Source of the DNA: Amphiura filiformis | Lineage: Eukaryota > Echinodermata > Ophiuroidea > Amphilepidida > Amphiuridae | Assembly (NCBI RefSeq): GCF_039555335.1 | Contig: NC_092646.1 | Span: 27,333,780-27,397,779, forward strand | Direction of reading: 5' to 3' | DNA length: 64,000 nt | Shown: piece after piece, positions 10,276-22,389 of the stretch | How the letters are laid out: each line of letters opens with the position of its first letter | How positions within the stretch are numbered: the first letter of the stretch is position 1 | The notes under the pieces: generated by a model | The model's database searches: none | What the model was told of the DNA's origin: nothing | Seen by the model: the letters and a program-made list of their open reading frames with translations, nothing else | Made by a program: the position numbers and the translations under genes

Positions 10276-10930
10276 AGACAGTCAAAGATAATGAACATAC
10301 GAAGGAAAGTCTAATTATTATTATGATCTTTTTTGTTTGTAACAAATCATTATAATAAAGGTACAGCGATGTGTTGAAAATGAACTAAATTTAAACGCAA
10401 TATTCATACGCAGAGATTGCCCAGTGAAATGTGTGTGATACTTTGCGTACAAAAAATGACATTGCGATTTCCCATTTTTGGATTCCCAACGTAGAATAAA
10501 ACGCAGATGCTACGTTGAATATGCTGATTTTACCTCAAGTCCATGCAACGCGCCCAATTTTCAGGACGAAAAAGTCTCATTTTGAAAGTAAAGTCATGAT
10601 GTATGGATGTAGTGATCTTTAATCTACCAAAATATATGTTTTGGGGCAACTATAATATTTGGGGAGCACAAAAAACAATTAAGTTTAATCAGCATGTAGG
10701 TCAAAATTTTAGTCAAAATCAAATGCGGCCTGTTTGATCAGGCATAGACTCAGCTTACTGTTATCGGGACTGTTATTTTTTCAATCACTATGCCCTCTAT
10801 CGACCTAGGTTAGAAGCTGTTAGATTAGATCAAATATTATAGTCTTTATTTCAGCTTACTTGTTCTCCTTCGTGACGAATGAGCACAATCCAGTTTGGAA
10901 CCGAGACTAGCAATATTTAACACCGTATTA
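10276..10930. other. No recognisable feature
   Basis: AT-rich sequence without clear repeats or coding potential. Confidence 0.4.
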
Positions 10931-10998
10931 ACGTACGTAAAAACGTACGTAAAAACGTACGCGAAAACGTACGTAAAACGTACGCGAAAACGTACGTC
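10931..10998. repeat. ACGTACG minisatellite
   Basis: About six units of an 11-12-bp repeat of the form AAAACGTACGT / AAAACGTACGCG. The palindromic ACGTACGT core appears in most units. Confidence 0.85.
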
Positions 10999-11100
10999 CC
11001 ACGTGCTGCGTTTAGAAAATCGCAATGTCTCTACTAAATTGTTTTCACCTATCGCTGTGGTAATTAATCCTGTTACATCACTTCTTCTACAGCGAATTTA
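10984..11100. repeat. Right part of an old inverted-repeat element
   Basis: AAATCGCAATGTCTCT and GGTAATTAATCCTGTTACATC are inverted matches to 9719-9800 and 9436-9472. The ATTGTTTTCACCTATCGCTG block is also present at 43537-43560. Confidence 0.6.
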
Positions 11101-11394
11101 CAGAGATAACTACTTGTACAAAACGGAGACTCTAGCGCACTTGGCAATGTGGAATTCTCTTCCTCCGGCCTCACATTCGCAATGCCAATGACCTGGGTTA
11201 TTAAAAATAAAATTAATATAAAGACTCATTTATTTAATGCTAAAAGTTGCGTGGTCTGATATTTGCATGTTCTGTTTTCCATTTTACATTAATGCCTTCC
11301 ATTAAAACAACGTGTTTCCAAAATTGTGAGTTGTATTGTTCCAGTGGTATTGATTATGAGAAGTAATAAACGTGTATAGCAATGTCCCATAGGA

Positions 11395-12122
11395 TAGAAT
11401 ATATGTGATGCGATCAAGCAAAATCAGTCGGAACTCGGAAATACAGTAAGCCAAATAATTAAGGTACCAGTTACGTTCACCCCCTGTATATCCTAAACAA
11501 AGGCAGACATGTCATTATTCGAACCAGCAGCCAATAGCTGCATCTTTTAGCTCGAATTTGTTAACATTGTTCAAGAAAATAAAGACACGATTATCCAAAA
11601 ACACAAGGAAGATGCAAATTTAAAAGTTGCAGTTTACCACATTGTATGCCCTATTAATTTGTACACAAAGCGTTCGCGAGCAAGAGAACTAGCGCCGTGC
11701 TTTCATTGATTAGAACACAAAAGTGCAACTTTTGATTTCGTTTCTTTCTTAGGTTTCAGATTACTGTTTCTTTAATTCTCAACCAATTTCAACAAATAAG
11801 GTCGTAAATCAGAGCTAAAGAGTACAGGTATTGGCTGCTTGTTTTAAATGTGACATATTTGTCGTTGTTTAGGATATACAGGGGTGAACATAACTGGTAC
11901 CTTAATTATTTGGCTTACTGTATTCGTTAGGAAATATTTCCTTTTGTTTCCTTTTGTTTTGGAAACTCTTTAATTGCTCATATCTTTGAAACTGGTTGTT
12001 CAATTTCAATGGGGTTTTCTGCAAAAGTGCAGTTTTGTAAATGCTTTTTACTATCCTATAAGAAACTGAAAATATAATATTTCCGAGTTCCGACTGGTTT
12101 CGCTTGATCGCATCACATATGT
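11395..12122. repeat. Inverted-repeat element with an interrupted right arm
   Basis: The left arm (about 11395-11510) and the right arm (about 11866-12122) are inverted copies. Shared blocks are TGTGATGCGATCAAGC, GTCGGAACTCGGAAATA and a long AGTAAGCCAAATAATTAAGG / ACCAG block. The right arm carries about 150 extra bp (about 11931-12080). No transposase was seen. Confidence 0.7.
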
Positions 12123-12334
12123 CTACTTTCCAATTGTGATTACCACAATAATGCACCACTTTTTACACCTTATAAACGAAACATATCTGGGGTTATGAGA
12201 AAAATATGAGCTTTCTTTAGTTTTGACTAAATAAAAAAAAATGAGGAATGCACATTTCGATCGGGCGCAAAAAACACGTGCAAAACATATTTAAGATGTT
12301 CAAAATGTAATAGATCATCTCATCTTTCAATACT

Positions 12335-12900
12335 GTGCAGAAACCTCCGCTGGAGTATACTCGCACATTAGTTGTGGTGCATTCAAGCAAGTGCAGACAA
12401 GGACTGGCGCTGATCCAAAACTATATACAAGGTGAATGTGCAGCTACAAAGATGACTGGAAAGTGGACTGGTCAGGTGAAGGCGACGCCACACACTCTGG
12501 ACCTGAAGACGTCTAGGGTTGGTGACTCAACAACTTCCTGGGGCAATGAGTTTCACAGACGGATAGTGTCTGGGAAGAAAGAGTCTTGCAGTAAAGCTGT
12601 GCGGGAGAATGGAACATGGAACCTCTGAGAGTGCCCCTGGTGGTGGTGTTTGACGGGATCAGCTGGCTGTCAGGAATGTCAATGAGATGGTTGACAATTC
12701 GATACATCATGGTGGCTTTGGAGATTGCTCTTCGTTGTTGTAGAGATTCCCATCCGAGGTTGTTTAGCATGGATGTAACACATCTTGCACGGGAATAGTC
12801 GTTCATGACGTCCCGGGCAGCACTGCGTTGCACAGACTCAACCTTGGTGATGTTTCTCTTGGTGGTAGGATTCCATACGCAGCTTTGTGTGTTCCAAGTG
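12335..12900 (-). pseudogene. Non-LTR retrotransposon (CR1/L2/Jockey-like) ORF2 C-terminus, decayed
   Basis: Minus-strand frames give the region after the reverse transcriptase palm: ..VESVQRSAARDVMNDYSR, then LGWESLQQRRAISKATMMYRI. After a frameshift come a WNSLPQEVVESPTLDVF-type block and a Cys-rich end. These are the usual C-terminal blocks of CR1/L2/Jockey-clade LINEs. The copy is 5'-truncated and frameshifted near 12513. Confidence 0.75.
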
Positions 12901-13892
12901 TGTTCTTGAAGATTTCTTAGTGTGTTCTTAATATGTCATTATGCAGTCATGTCTACAGCAGAATTCAACACGACCTTTGCAGGACTTAAACCCCATTACA
13001 CCAAGATAAACCTCATTCAGCTCAACTATGTTAAATCAGGGATGTGTCTCATATCCCTGGTTAAACATGTTTCTGATTTCATGTGCGATATCGCAATGTG
13101 CTGTGATGAAATAGGTATTATAATTTCAGTTGGATGCACCATTACAAAGCAACAATACTGAGCGTGGCCTTTGTTTCCGAAATGAGAACAAAAGTCTGCA
13201 TATTGTTATCCAGTCATGTTGATGGTACAACTCATGTCAAACTTGTCACATTTATTGTGATCGTATCACACAAGTAAATGAGAAACATGTCGTTTTAGAC
13301 TTAACACGGTTTGGAAAAAGTTTTACCATTTTTTAGCTCCCTATCGGGCAGTCAGAACTCCATATTTGGGAGGGCTCGACAACAATATTCCCAAAAATTT
13401 TAATCATTTTTTGATGACCATAGAGGGAAAGAGTTGAAGTTTTTTTACAGCTTCTATGGCAAAAATTGATCAAACCGATCACACGATGGTGCTCGCTCGA
13501 AGTTGGAGCTATCTCGAGTCAGCTGTTGGCACAATTTGCCATTAAAATTACACGTCCGACTGTTATGAAATTTTGGAAGACTCTCTTCGGAAAAACAGCT
13601 CGACAACAGCTTTTCCGTGACTTTTTTTACTTCAAATTGTAGTATGTTAAGGATGAACATTATAATTCACATGTGAGCCTCTATGGCTATTATTGGGTGA
13701 AGGGTTTTCCTCCAGCCCACTAACTAGTCTATTGCTAATACCTACAGTACAGTGAGTGAGCTAAAGGTCAATCATCAATTGGAGCGCTGTGTGTGCACTG
13801 AATAGGAAAAACGGACAGTAACTGCATAATGTTCATTTTAGTTCAATATTGGGCCATTATTCCACTGTACATTATTACTCGTATCTGGATAC
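12901..13892. other. Intergenic, no recognisable feature
   Basis: Lies just downstream (minus sense) of the transporter stop. It could contain a terminal exon or the 3' UTR and polyadenylation site, but neither could be assigned. The short frame 13454-13660 has no recognisable product. Confidence 0.4.
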
Positions 13893-14109
13893 TTACTTTC
13901 CTACTAGTTCCCCTTCCTCCAGAGTTTCCGGTAATTTAGTTCCCAGTGTTTCGGGCAGTAATAACAACAGAATTCCAGCAACGAAAGAAAAGCTTGCAAA
14001 TATAATCAAAGGTAATTCTGGGGAGACAATATCAGCTAATAATAAGATATATGGAGATAAAATACTTCCAATGCGAGCGGAGAATGAACCCATCCCAACG
14101 CCGACATTC
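13893..14109 (-). CDS. SLC22 gene copy B, coding exon 9 (last visible)
   Basis: Acceptor TTCTTTGCAG. Encodes NVGVGMGSFSARIGSILSPY and LPETLGTKLPETLEEGELVG, then K and TAA at 13893-13895. The same bases form GTAAGT, so transcripts could instead splice after GGAAA to an unseen exon. Confidence 0.85.
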
Positions 14110-17100
14110 CTGCAAAGAAGAAACGAAAAGGCTCATTATTTGATTATTCGCTTTGCATTTCGTCAAAGTGCTTCATTCGTCATAAGTTTCGTATACTGAC
14201 ATATCGAAAACCATGCTATTATAAACCGATATATAACACGTGAAGTGCCTTACGCGATTCGCTGAGCGCGGGCAGCGACCATGACAAAAAACGATTTTGT
14301 ACTGCAAAAAATCGATAACATCACCATATAACATTATAATACAATCGGACCGGTTTATAGATATCTTGATTTCGTCTGTATGCGACGAATGAATATTTAA
14401 CTGCTATAAACTTTGAAGAATTCAATATGGGAATACCTAACGGACCAGGTTTTTTGGGCATAATATATATAATTGTTTCTTATCATACACACACAGATCT
14501 TAGTTATGACATCAGCTCTCTTTTCCAGTCTTATAGATATTTGTTATTGTAGGCATATTTCTCAAGGTGGCTTCTAACGGCTTTGAAGACGGAAAAAATT
14601 TATCGCTAGGATTAGCCTTGATTTTTTCAGGATAGGTTTATTTATAGTTTTGCGTGTCGACAATCCTGTTGACGGTGGCTCTGAAAAGAGCCGTATCATA
14701 AAAAAATGCGTTTGAGCTACCTCTTAATCCTATATATACCTACTGATGACTTTGATGAATCTAATAAAACCACTGTTCTTTAGGAATGGCATCGTTATTC
14801 TTTTTTGGGTCTATATTATGCCGCCACCACCCCAACAGAATAGGATTATTGAGTTAGGTTTTATTGGTTAAGAGTAGAGTTAGGGTTAGGTCAATAATAC
14901 CTTTCAGGTTACTGATTTCACCTTTTGGTGTATCGATACAGTATTTGTCAGTGTAGAGCTGACCTTGATAATAGCAAGTTTCTTGCAACCGTTTTCTTCA
15001 CGTACACCTTGGAACTTTATCTAAAGGTCCCTATTGTACCTGATTGGTGTTGGAAACAACTCGGCAGCATAGAGGTAGACAATAGCGTACGATCCTGATA
15101 TACATAATTTCCCGACCATCGCAATGGCTAGTGTCACATTATCCAATTCTGAAAACAAAACGTAATTAATATACGATATAACATGTAACATGTATAATGC
15201 CAATATAACAAGCAGAATATGTCTTCATGTTTGTTTAACAGTTCAGCGGCTTTCCAAACATGCATAAGTCTTGTTGTTTATAGGTGCTTATTGGATCGTT
15301 GGAATGCAGCCCTAGTCCCTCTTCTCACTTTGTGAATATATCAAGACTTGACCAATTGCATATTTGCAAATCACGTTGCTACGTTGCGTCCGATACCATT
15401 GGATTCCATCTGGTATCTGAATAATGATTGGCAAATTGTAATTTAAGTATTAAAAGATTTCAAAAATAATGTGTTATGAATTATTTACACGAAGATGTTA
15501 CCTTCATTTTGATTTCATGCCCTGCGGGGCTCCTATATATTAGAACTCCATTTGATGCAAGTCTTTACTATGGAAGGCGGCGGCCTTGGCCCTGCCGGCC
15601 TTGCAACCATCATGTTTTTAAGCCCTAACGGGCTGAGTGCCCGTGTAGCCCGTCAGTCATTTCATACTTCAACCTTTTCGGGGGCTAGTTTATAGACTAA
15701 GCTTGATGGATATTCAAAACCACAACCTTCAACCTGGAACAATATTGTTTGTGAGCATTATTTTTACGCCCGATTGAGGCACAGTTTGTGAAGGATAGGA
15801 AGATGACATCACTACCGTTGGGAATCGGAATGCAACAGAATAACGCCAGACTGCCGACCATCATAAACCCGAACATGACGCGTCGTCTGCCTAGCCGATC
15901 TAGTAGTAATTGGCATAAAATATAGGCGGGAATCTCCACCGCACCAGAGATGAAAAACGATAGGTATGGGTCACTACCGAGATCTTCTGTGAAAAACGAC
16001 AGACCGTAGTAAACCATTGAGTTGGCGATCCTGCAAGAGAGAATTAAAATATATAAAGTTTTCAAGGCTTTCGATAAGCCTGTGTTCCACAATTTATAAG
16101 AGTACAACGTATGTTTGAAAAGTTTTGTTTGCTAGCTCATTATATATTATGCGAATGTGTATCCTCCTCAGCCTTTATTAATCGTACGCTGAAACCTGTT
16201 GAGTACTTATGAAATGATATTAGAATATATTTTATAATTAGCTATCTGACAGCGCGACAATTGGTGAAAAATAAAATCGATTTCATTACATTAATAATTA
16301 CAAGCAGGTTATGGAGTAACACTGCAAAAACTGTGTTTATCAATTGAACACATTTCTAAACACATTCTTTCTTGCTGTCACTTTGTATACATGCACTCTA
16401 ATTTCGTACTATTCAATTTTTCATGACTTAAAAATACCTCACAAAACATGCTAAATGAATTTAAGCACACGCCATCAACACCTACCCACCCCATACACAA
16501 TGAATCATTGCATGAGCAAAAGCAACATAACATATTAATGCTTGCCACTTACCACGCGAAGTAAATGTTGAGTGTTTTGAATCGCATATTAGGAGTTCGT
16601 ATAAGGTCCCAGGCACTCGCACGTTGAGCATTATCAGCATTAGCACTCTTCTCAGGAAACTGAAAAAAGTAAAAACAAAAATAGTCGAGAATTAGGCCTA
16701 ATCATACTGAAAACTAAAGTCAAATTAAATTTCATAATTTTCATTACTTTATGAATGCGTTGCTATGGTACAAATTACTACTAAACGTCAAAGTGCGCGC
16801 GTTACCTTTTTGCAAAGCATGATTAAACAAAAATATTGCAAATAGCAAAAATTGTAGTATCAATAATTAATTTACTATAAGGGTGTGACTCCGAAAAAGT
16901 GCAAAAGAGCAAAGAAGCCATCTTTAATTTAGAACTAAGTTAAAGCTATCTCGAATATAAATGCTATATAACACACCCACCTTCACATCTTCAAGTTCTA
17001 AATCTTCGTCTAAAAGTTTATCAGGTAATTTCACTTTATTGACTTTAGCAGCTTTCGTGAGAATTTTCTTGGCTTCTTCTTTGCGCCCTTTGGATAAAAG

Positions 17101-20100
17101 CCATCTTGGTGATTCTGGAACAAGCCTACAAATTAAGTCAACTTATCATTGAGAGCAATAATGTGTTTTTAAACTTAAAAGTGCAAGACAGTGGCGTAGC
17201 GATCGCGTGGGTATAGCGCCGATATTATAAAGAAATTAGTCTGTGGACCTTAATCATGTTACATGAAAGAATCGTTTTCCAAACGATTTTAGTCTCTCAT
17301 TCGGCAAAATCTTTTCTATGATCATATATATAGCATCACATCATTGATGCAATCATTATACCCTGAAATGTATGGGGTAAAATTTGGCCTGAATTTCCAA
17401 AACCAAAAAGTGGTTAAAAAGAGCAAAAAGTATCGTATTTTGCCTAGATGTACAATTGCATGGTCATGCATTAAATATACAAAACCTATTTGAGTTGAAA
17501 TGCCATGTTCTTGGGAAATGGCGTTTAGGATTCCAGTGAGCCCTGTACAGACGACAACCCTAGTTTGGAACAGACCACCTGTTGGAAATAATTCTCGTCT
17601 TGTTTTGCAGCAAACAAAACGATTAACTTTTGTCCGCTGAAATTTTCCCACCCAAAAGATTACCTTTGCCGTTTTGCCTGCATGGAAATTTAGGAAAATC
17701 TAAGCGGACAATGCATTTGAAACAATGATGTTAAAACGACAAATTGCGTTAAAAGGCATGCACGACAGCAAAAATGACATAATAGCTACTTAAAGAATAT
17801 CATTTACCAATAATAGGCTAGAAATGCTGCAGACGGTATAGATATTGCCAATTCAATTTTTGGCCATGCCCTCAGTCTCCATGCGATGAGTGCTATACTC
17901 ATGTAGCCTATACTGTAGAAATATTCAATCGCAATACCAGCAAACGCTCGTTTGGAAGGTCCGACTAATTCAGTTGCTGCAGGTAACGAGATTAAATAGA
18001 TTAAATATAAAAGTATTAATTAATTAATTAATTCAACAAAATTTATTTATTTTGCTCTTAAAATTAGAAATGTTAAAGGAAATCTGTACCATAAACTAAT
18101 CAATGGCTATATAGTTGCAGTAATAATAAAAACGACAAACAGTAAAAGTCCCAAGCTTATATACGTCCAAATAAAGGAGAAATTCTTAATTCCTTACGAC
18201 AATCAGCGATCAGTTTGTAATCCATGGTGGCGGCCATATTGATACCCGATGTATTTTATTACGCTGTAACGGTACCCCGATTTTGAAACCAGCGAAATCC
18301 GTGCCACCAGCCTCGTCCCTCGTGAACTTTGGTGACACGAAGCGAATACTACCAAAGTTCAGATTCAACATTCGTTCAAAAGAAAACGCGACAATTTTTA
18401 CCCATAAAACTACAGAAGAACATAAAAAATGTATTTTAAGTAATATTTATGATCAACAATGTCTTTTGAGAACGAAAAGTAAAAACAGCACTAAAACCAA
18501 AATTCGCTGTGGGGGTCGCGAATGCCATAGCAACACACGCTCGCCGCGGGTCTGTGTGAAAGGTTACACTACCGCTTGTGGCAGAAAGGATTCGCAAGCA
18601 GCTATCATGGCGGCTTCCATGAATCGCAGAAACGAAGGATTAAAAGTGTTTTTTCTTTGTTAGGAATATTCCGAAATTCATATAGACCGTCTGGTATGTT
18701 TAATTTAGGGGTATATAACTATATTAGCCATTGATTAGTTTCCTTTAACTACACATAAAGTTCACCAACCTCTATAACGTATTGTACTGTAGCTTTGGGC
18801 CAGAGGCCTATGTTTTAACTTCGAATTGAATTGAATCAGACAAAGTTATATCCCATATTAGAAAATGTTAAATTTGCTATCTACTGATATAATCTATCTA
18901 CTCATATAAGAAAATGTGAATTTGCAAACTACTTTTAAGTAGATAGCAAATGCACATTTTAAAAGATAGCCCATATTAGAACATTTTAATTTTGCTCTCT
19001 ACTGAAGATAGCTCATAATTCGGAAATGTGAATTTTGCTATCTGCTGAAGATATATTAGACAATTTTAATTTTGCTATACTGAAGATAGCTCATACTAGT
19101 ATGTGAATTGTGAAATCTACTGAAAAGAGCTCATATTAGAAAATGTGATTTTTGATTATCTACTGAAGAAGTTTGATTTTAATTGACATCAGACTCATTT
19201 AACTTGATCGCACCACATATTAAAAATGTTGATTAATCTATCTATACTGTACTGAATATAGCTCATAATTATTGTTTTGTTAGAAAATCTAAATTTTGCT
19301 GTCTACTGAAGATAACTCATATTAGACAATTTTGATTTTACTATATACTCATATTAACAAAATTATTTAGCTATCTACTGAAGACGACTCATATTGGAGA
19401 ATGTTAATTTGTTGTCTACTGATGTTAGCTTATTAGATAATATTAATTTTGTTATCAACTGAAGATAGCTCACTAGATCATATTAATTCGTTGTCTACTG
19501 AAGATAGCTCATCAGATAATATTATTATTCCTGCCTACTGAAGATGGCTCAGTCATACTTGTTTTATTAGAAAATTTGAATTTTGCTATCTACCGAAGAT
19601 GTTCATATTAGATAATTTATTAATTTTGATATCTTCTGAAGATTGCTCATATTAGAACATTTTAATTTTGCTATCTACCGAAGATAGCTCATTAGATAAT
19701 ATTAATTCTGCTATCTACTGAAGATAGATCATTAGAATATTTTAATTTTGCTCTCTACTGAAGATATTCCATATTAGAAAATGTGAATTTTGCTTTTTCT
19801 GAATAGTCCAACAAACCCGATAACTTGACATACAGACTGTATCAAAACGATTGGTACCCATTAATTTTGATGTTTATTGAAAAGCTTGCCTCTTCCAAAT
19901 GCAGCATCGGATACTCTTGAAATTTCCAGAACGTATTGATTATGAATTTTTATACAATTATTCTACAAATTATTTGGATCTTTTGGTGAATTTCGAGCCG
20001 TTAGACTCATCCATTAGCAATGAAAACTTATGGGTACCAATCATTTTGATAGAGCCTGTATAATGAATAACCTTACCAATTACAAGGGCTACAACGAACA

Positions 20101-22354
20101 CACCGGAAGCCGTGACCCCAAGAAGAAATTGTAACGCACAGAAGACGGGGAAACTCGGTGAAAATGACGCACCAACTCCAACGGACACCTTTGATGAAAA
20201 TTACATTGGGAACAAAAGTTCACTTTATCTTTGAATGCTTTGATTAGGTCCATGTAAATATCGTTTCGTGTACGTATACTGTATTGTCTCAATTAATAAC
20301 GTAATATAAGAAAGGTATTTTAACACAATTACGTAATATTTAACTACAACAACTATACAAAGCTTCAAAGTAATAATAATGGATCACAAACCCAACTGAA
20401 CTCACGGCGTTTTTCCTTTTTTTGGTTTTAGATCCGGCCTTAGGCATTTTCTCAGGTTGTATACTTCGTGGCTATTAATGTTGATAACTTACCAAACTTA
20501 ACTTATTTGCATACTGACAATCCCGGGCAGTTTACGTTTTTGCAGTTTCCTCAGAGGCTTCCATCGTGTTCAACCATGATCATGATTGGTGAAAAACAAT
20601 AATTACATTATTTTCATACGATCAAATACCTGCATGATAACTCCAAATAGAAACATGGGCTTCCTGCCTACGACATCGGCTAACTGACCAAAAATGGCTG
20701 AACCCACCATCTTACCGACTAGAACCAATGACTTGGAAAGTTGACGTTTGGAATTTCTGTCACATACTAAATCAAACTGAAACAAGAAAACATGAAAGTT
20801 CTTTAGTAAACTAACATACCCTGCAAAAATCAAAACTTAGCAGTAGTTCGGTCAAAATATGAGATTTTGAATAAACCGCCTCAATATAACACAGTACATG
20901 GCGTACGCGCAGTCGTGACATATTAAAAGAACCGACACGACTCACGTTTGAATGAGTGGCTCGCATTGGCGACATGCGCTGGTATTTTAATAGCGTTTAA
21001 TCTGTATTTTAAATAGCGTTTTTCTCTGTATTGCCTCGTCTGTTTGGGCCCAAATTTATAGAGGACATATCTGACAGTGAAATCTAACATTTTATACCAA
21101 AAAATAAATTAAATAAAAATACAATTCTATTTCTTATGGAAATGTTATAATATACCAAAAAAATACAATTCTATTTCTTATAGAAATGTTATATATATGG
21201 CTTTAATATAAAGGATTTAGTTTTGTTTTAATTACATTAAGAATAATCTGTACTTAAAGTTAAAAGACAGTATCTACAATGTTCTAGAAGATACTACTGA
21301 TATGTATACCTACTACCATAACTACGTTTATACCGTAGTGGCCAGGACAGTGGCATACTTGTGCAGTCATTGGTGTCACTCTTGTGTCTTTTTAATCAAA
21401 TTGCTTGCAGCTGGCCTGTTGTTTTATGCATTTGTTTATAAAGGTTTGATTGTAAATTTAAATTTAAATTCATAATTTGTATAATTGATAAATTTTAGTA
21501 GTTTTTATAATAGTGTAAAGCGCCTTTGAGGAATCTGTGATTCACAATGCGCTATATAAATGCTGTTTTATTATTATTTTATTACTTTTAGGATATATAT
21601 ATTTTTTAAACAAAATCATCTGTGTAGGAACTTGATAGCTTTGTCAGGATGGGAGAGTTAGCTTTCTCCTGTAGAATATCTTACTTCCCCCCACCCATGG
21701 GATGCTGGGGTTGCTGGCCATCGTGATTTGTAAGCATTTTTGTGCTCATTTTTAAAGATACCCTTTGGACCTCTTTGTATTATTATGACCACAAAGGGTT
21801 CAACTCCTGACATGACCATAGTGTTGTGCACTTAAAGACATCCTGGGGGCTTTACCTAAAGCCAAGAATTTTCTGCTTTACAAATGCTAAATTCCGCTTT
21901 TCTCCGCTTTGTAATTTTAGCACATTTCTGACATCATAAAATTTCACAAGAATCTTGTGACGATCATTGCGATTTGCAAAGTTGGGATGGGTAATTGGGT
22001 ATCATGGCTGCAATGGGGCGTTGTACGGTAAATTTATGACGGATTTTACTTTATTTTGATGAATTTTGAAGACCCATTTCATTTAGTATTTTATTTATTT
22101 CTTTTCAATTGTATTTTTTTCCTTTTTCTAGGTCATTTTTGATTATTTTTTTTATTTTTTTCTCAGAAATGCGTTTTCCGCTTTACCTCCGAATTCCGCG
22201 ATTTTCGCGGAATTTCCGCTTGGCTTTAGCTTTACCCCTTGTTGCTAGTACATCGACACTGGTGTATAAATAACATAGCGGCGTAATTGCTATAGGAGAG
22301 ATTGGCTTATTCCTTAGCAATTTGCAAAATTGCTAAGGTCTGTTTCTGTCAAGT

Positions 22355-22389
<35 letters not shown>

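Noticed and set aside
18283-18663. 126-codon plus-strand frame in SLC22 intron 3
   Set aside because: No recognisable domain, no splice or promoter context, and composition like intronic DNA. A real small gene cannot be fully excluded.
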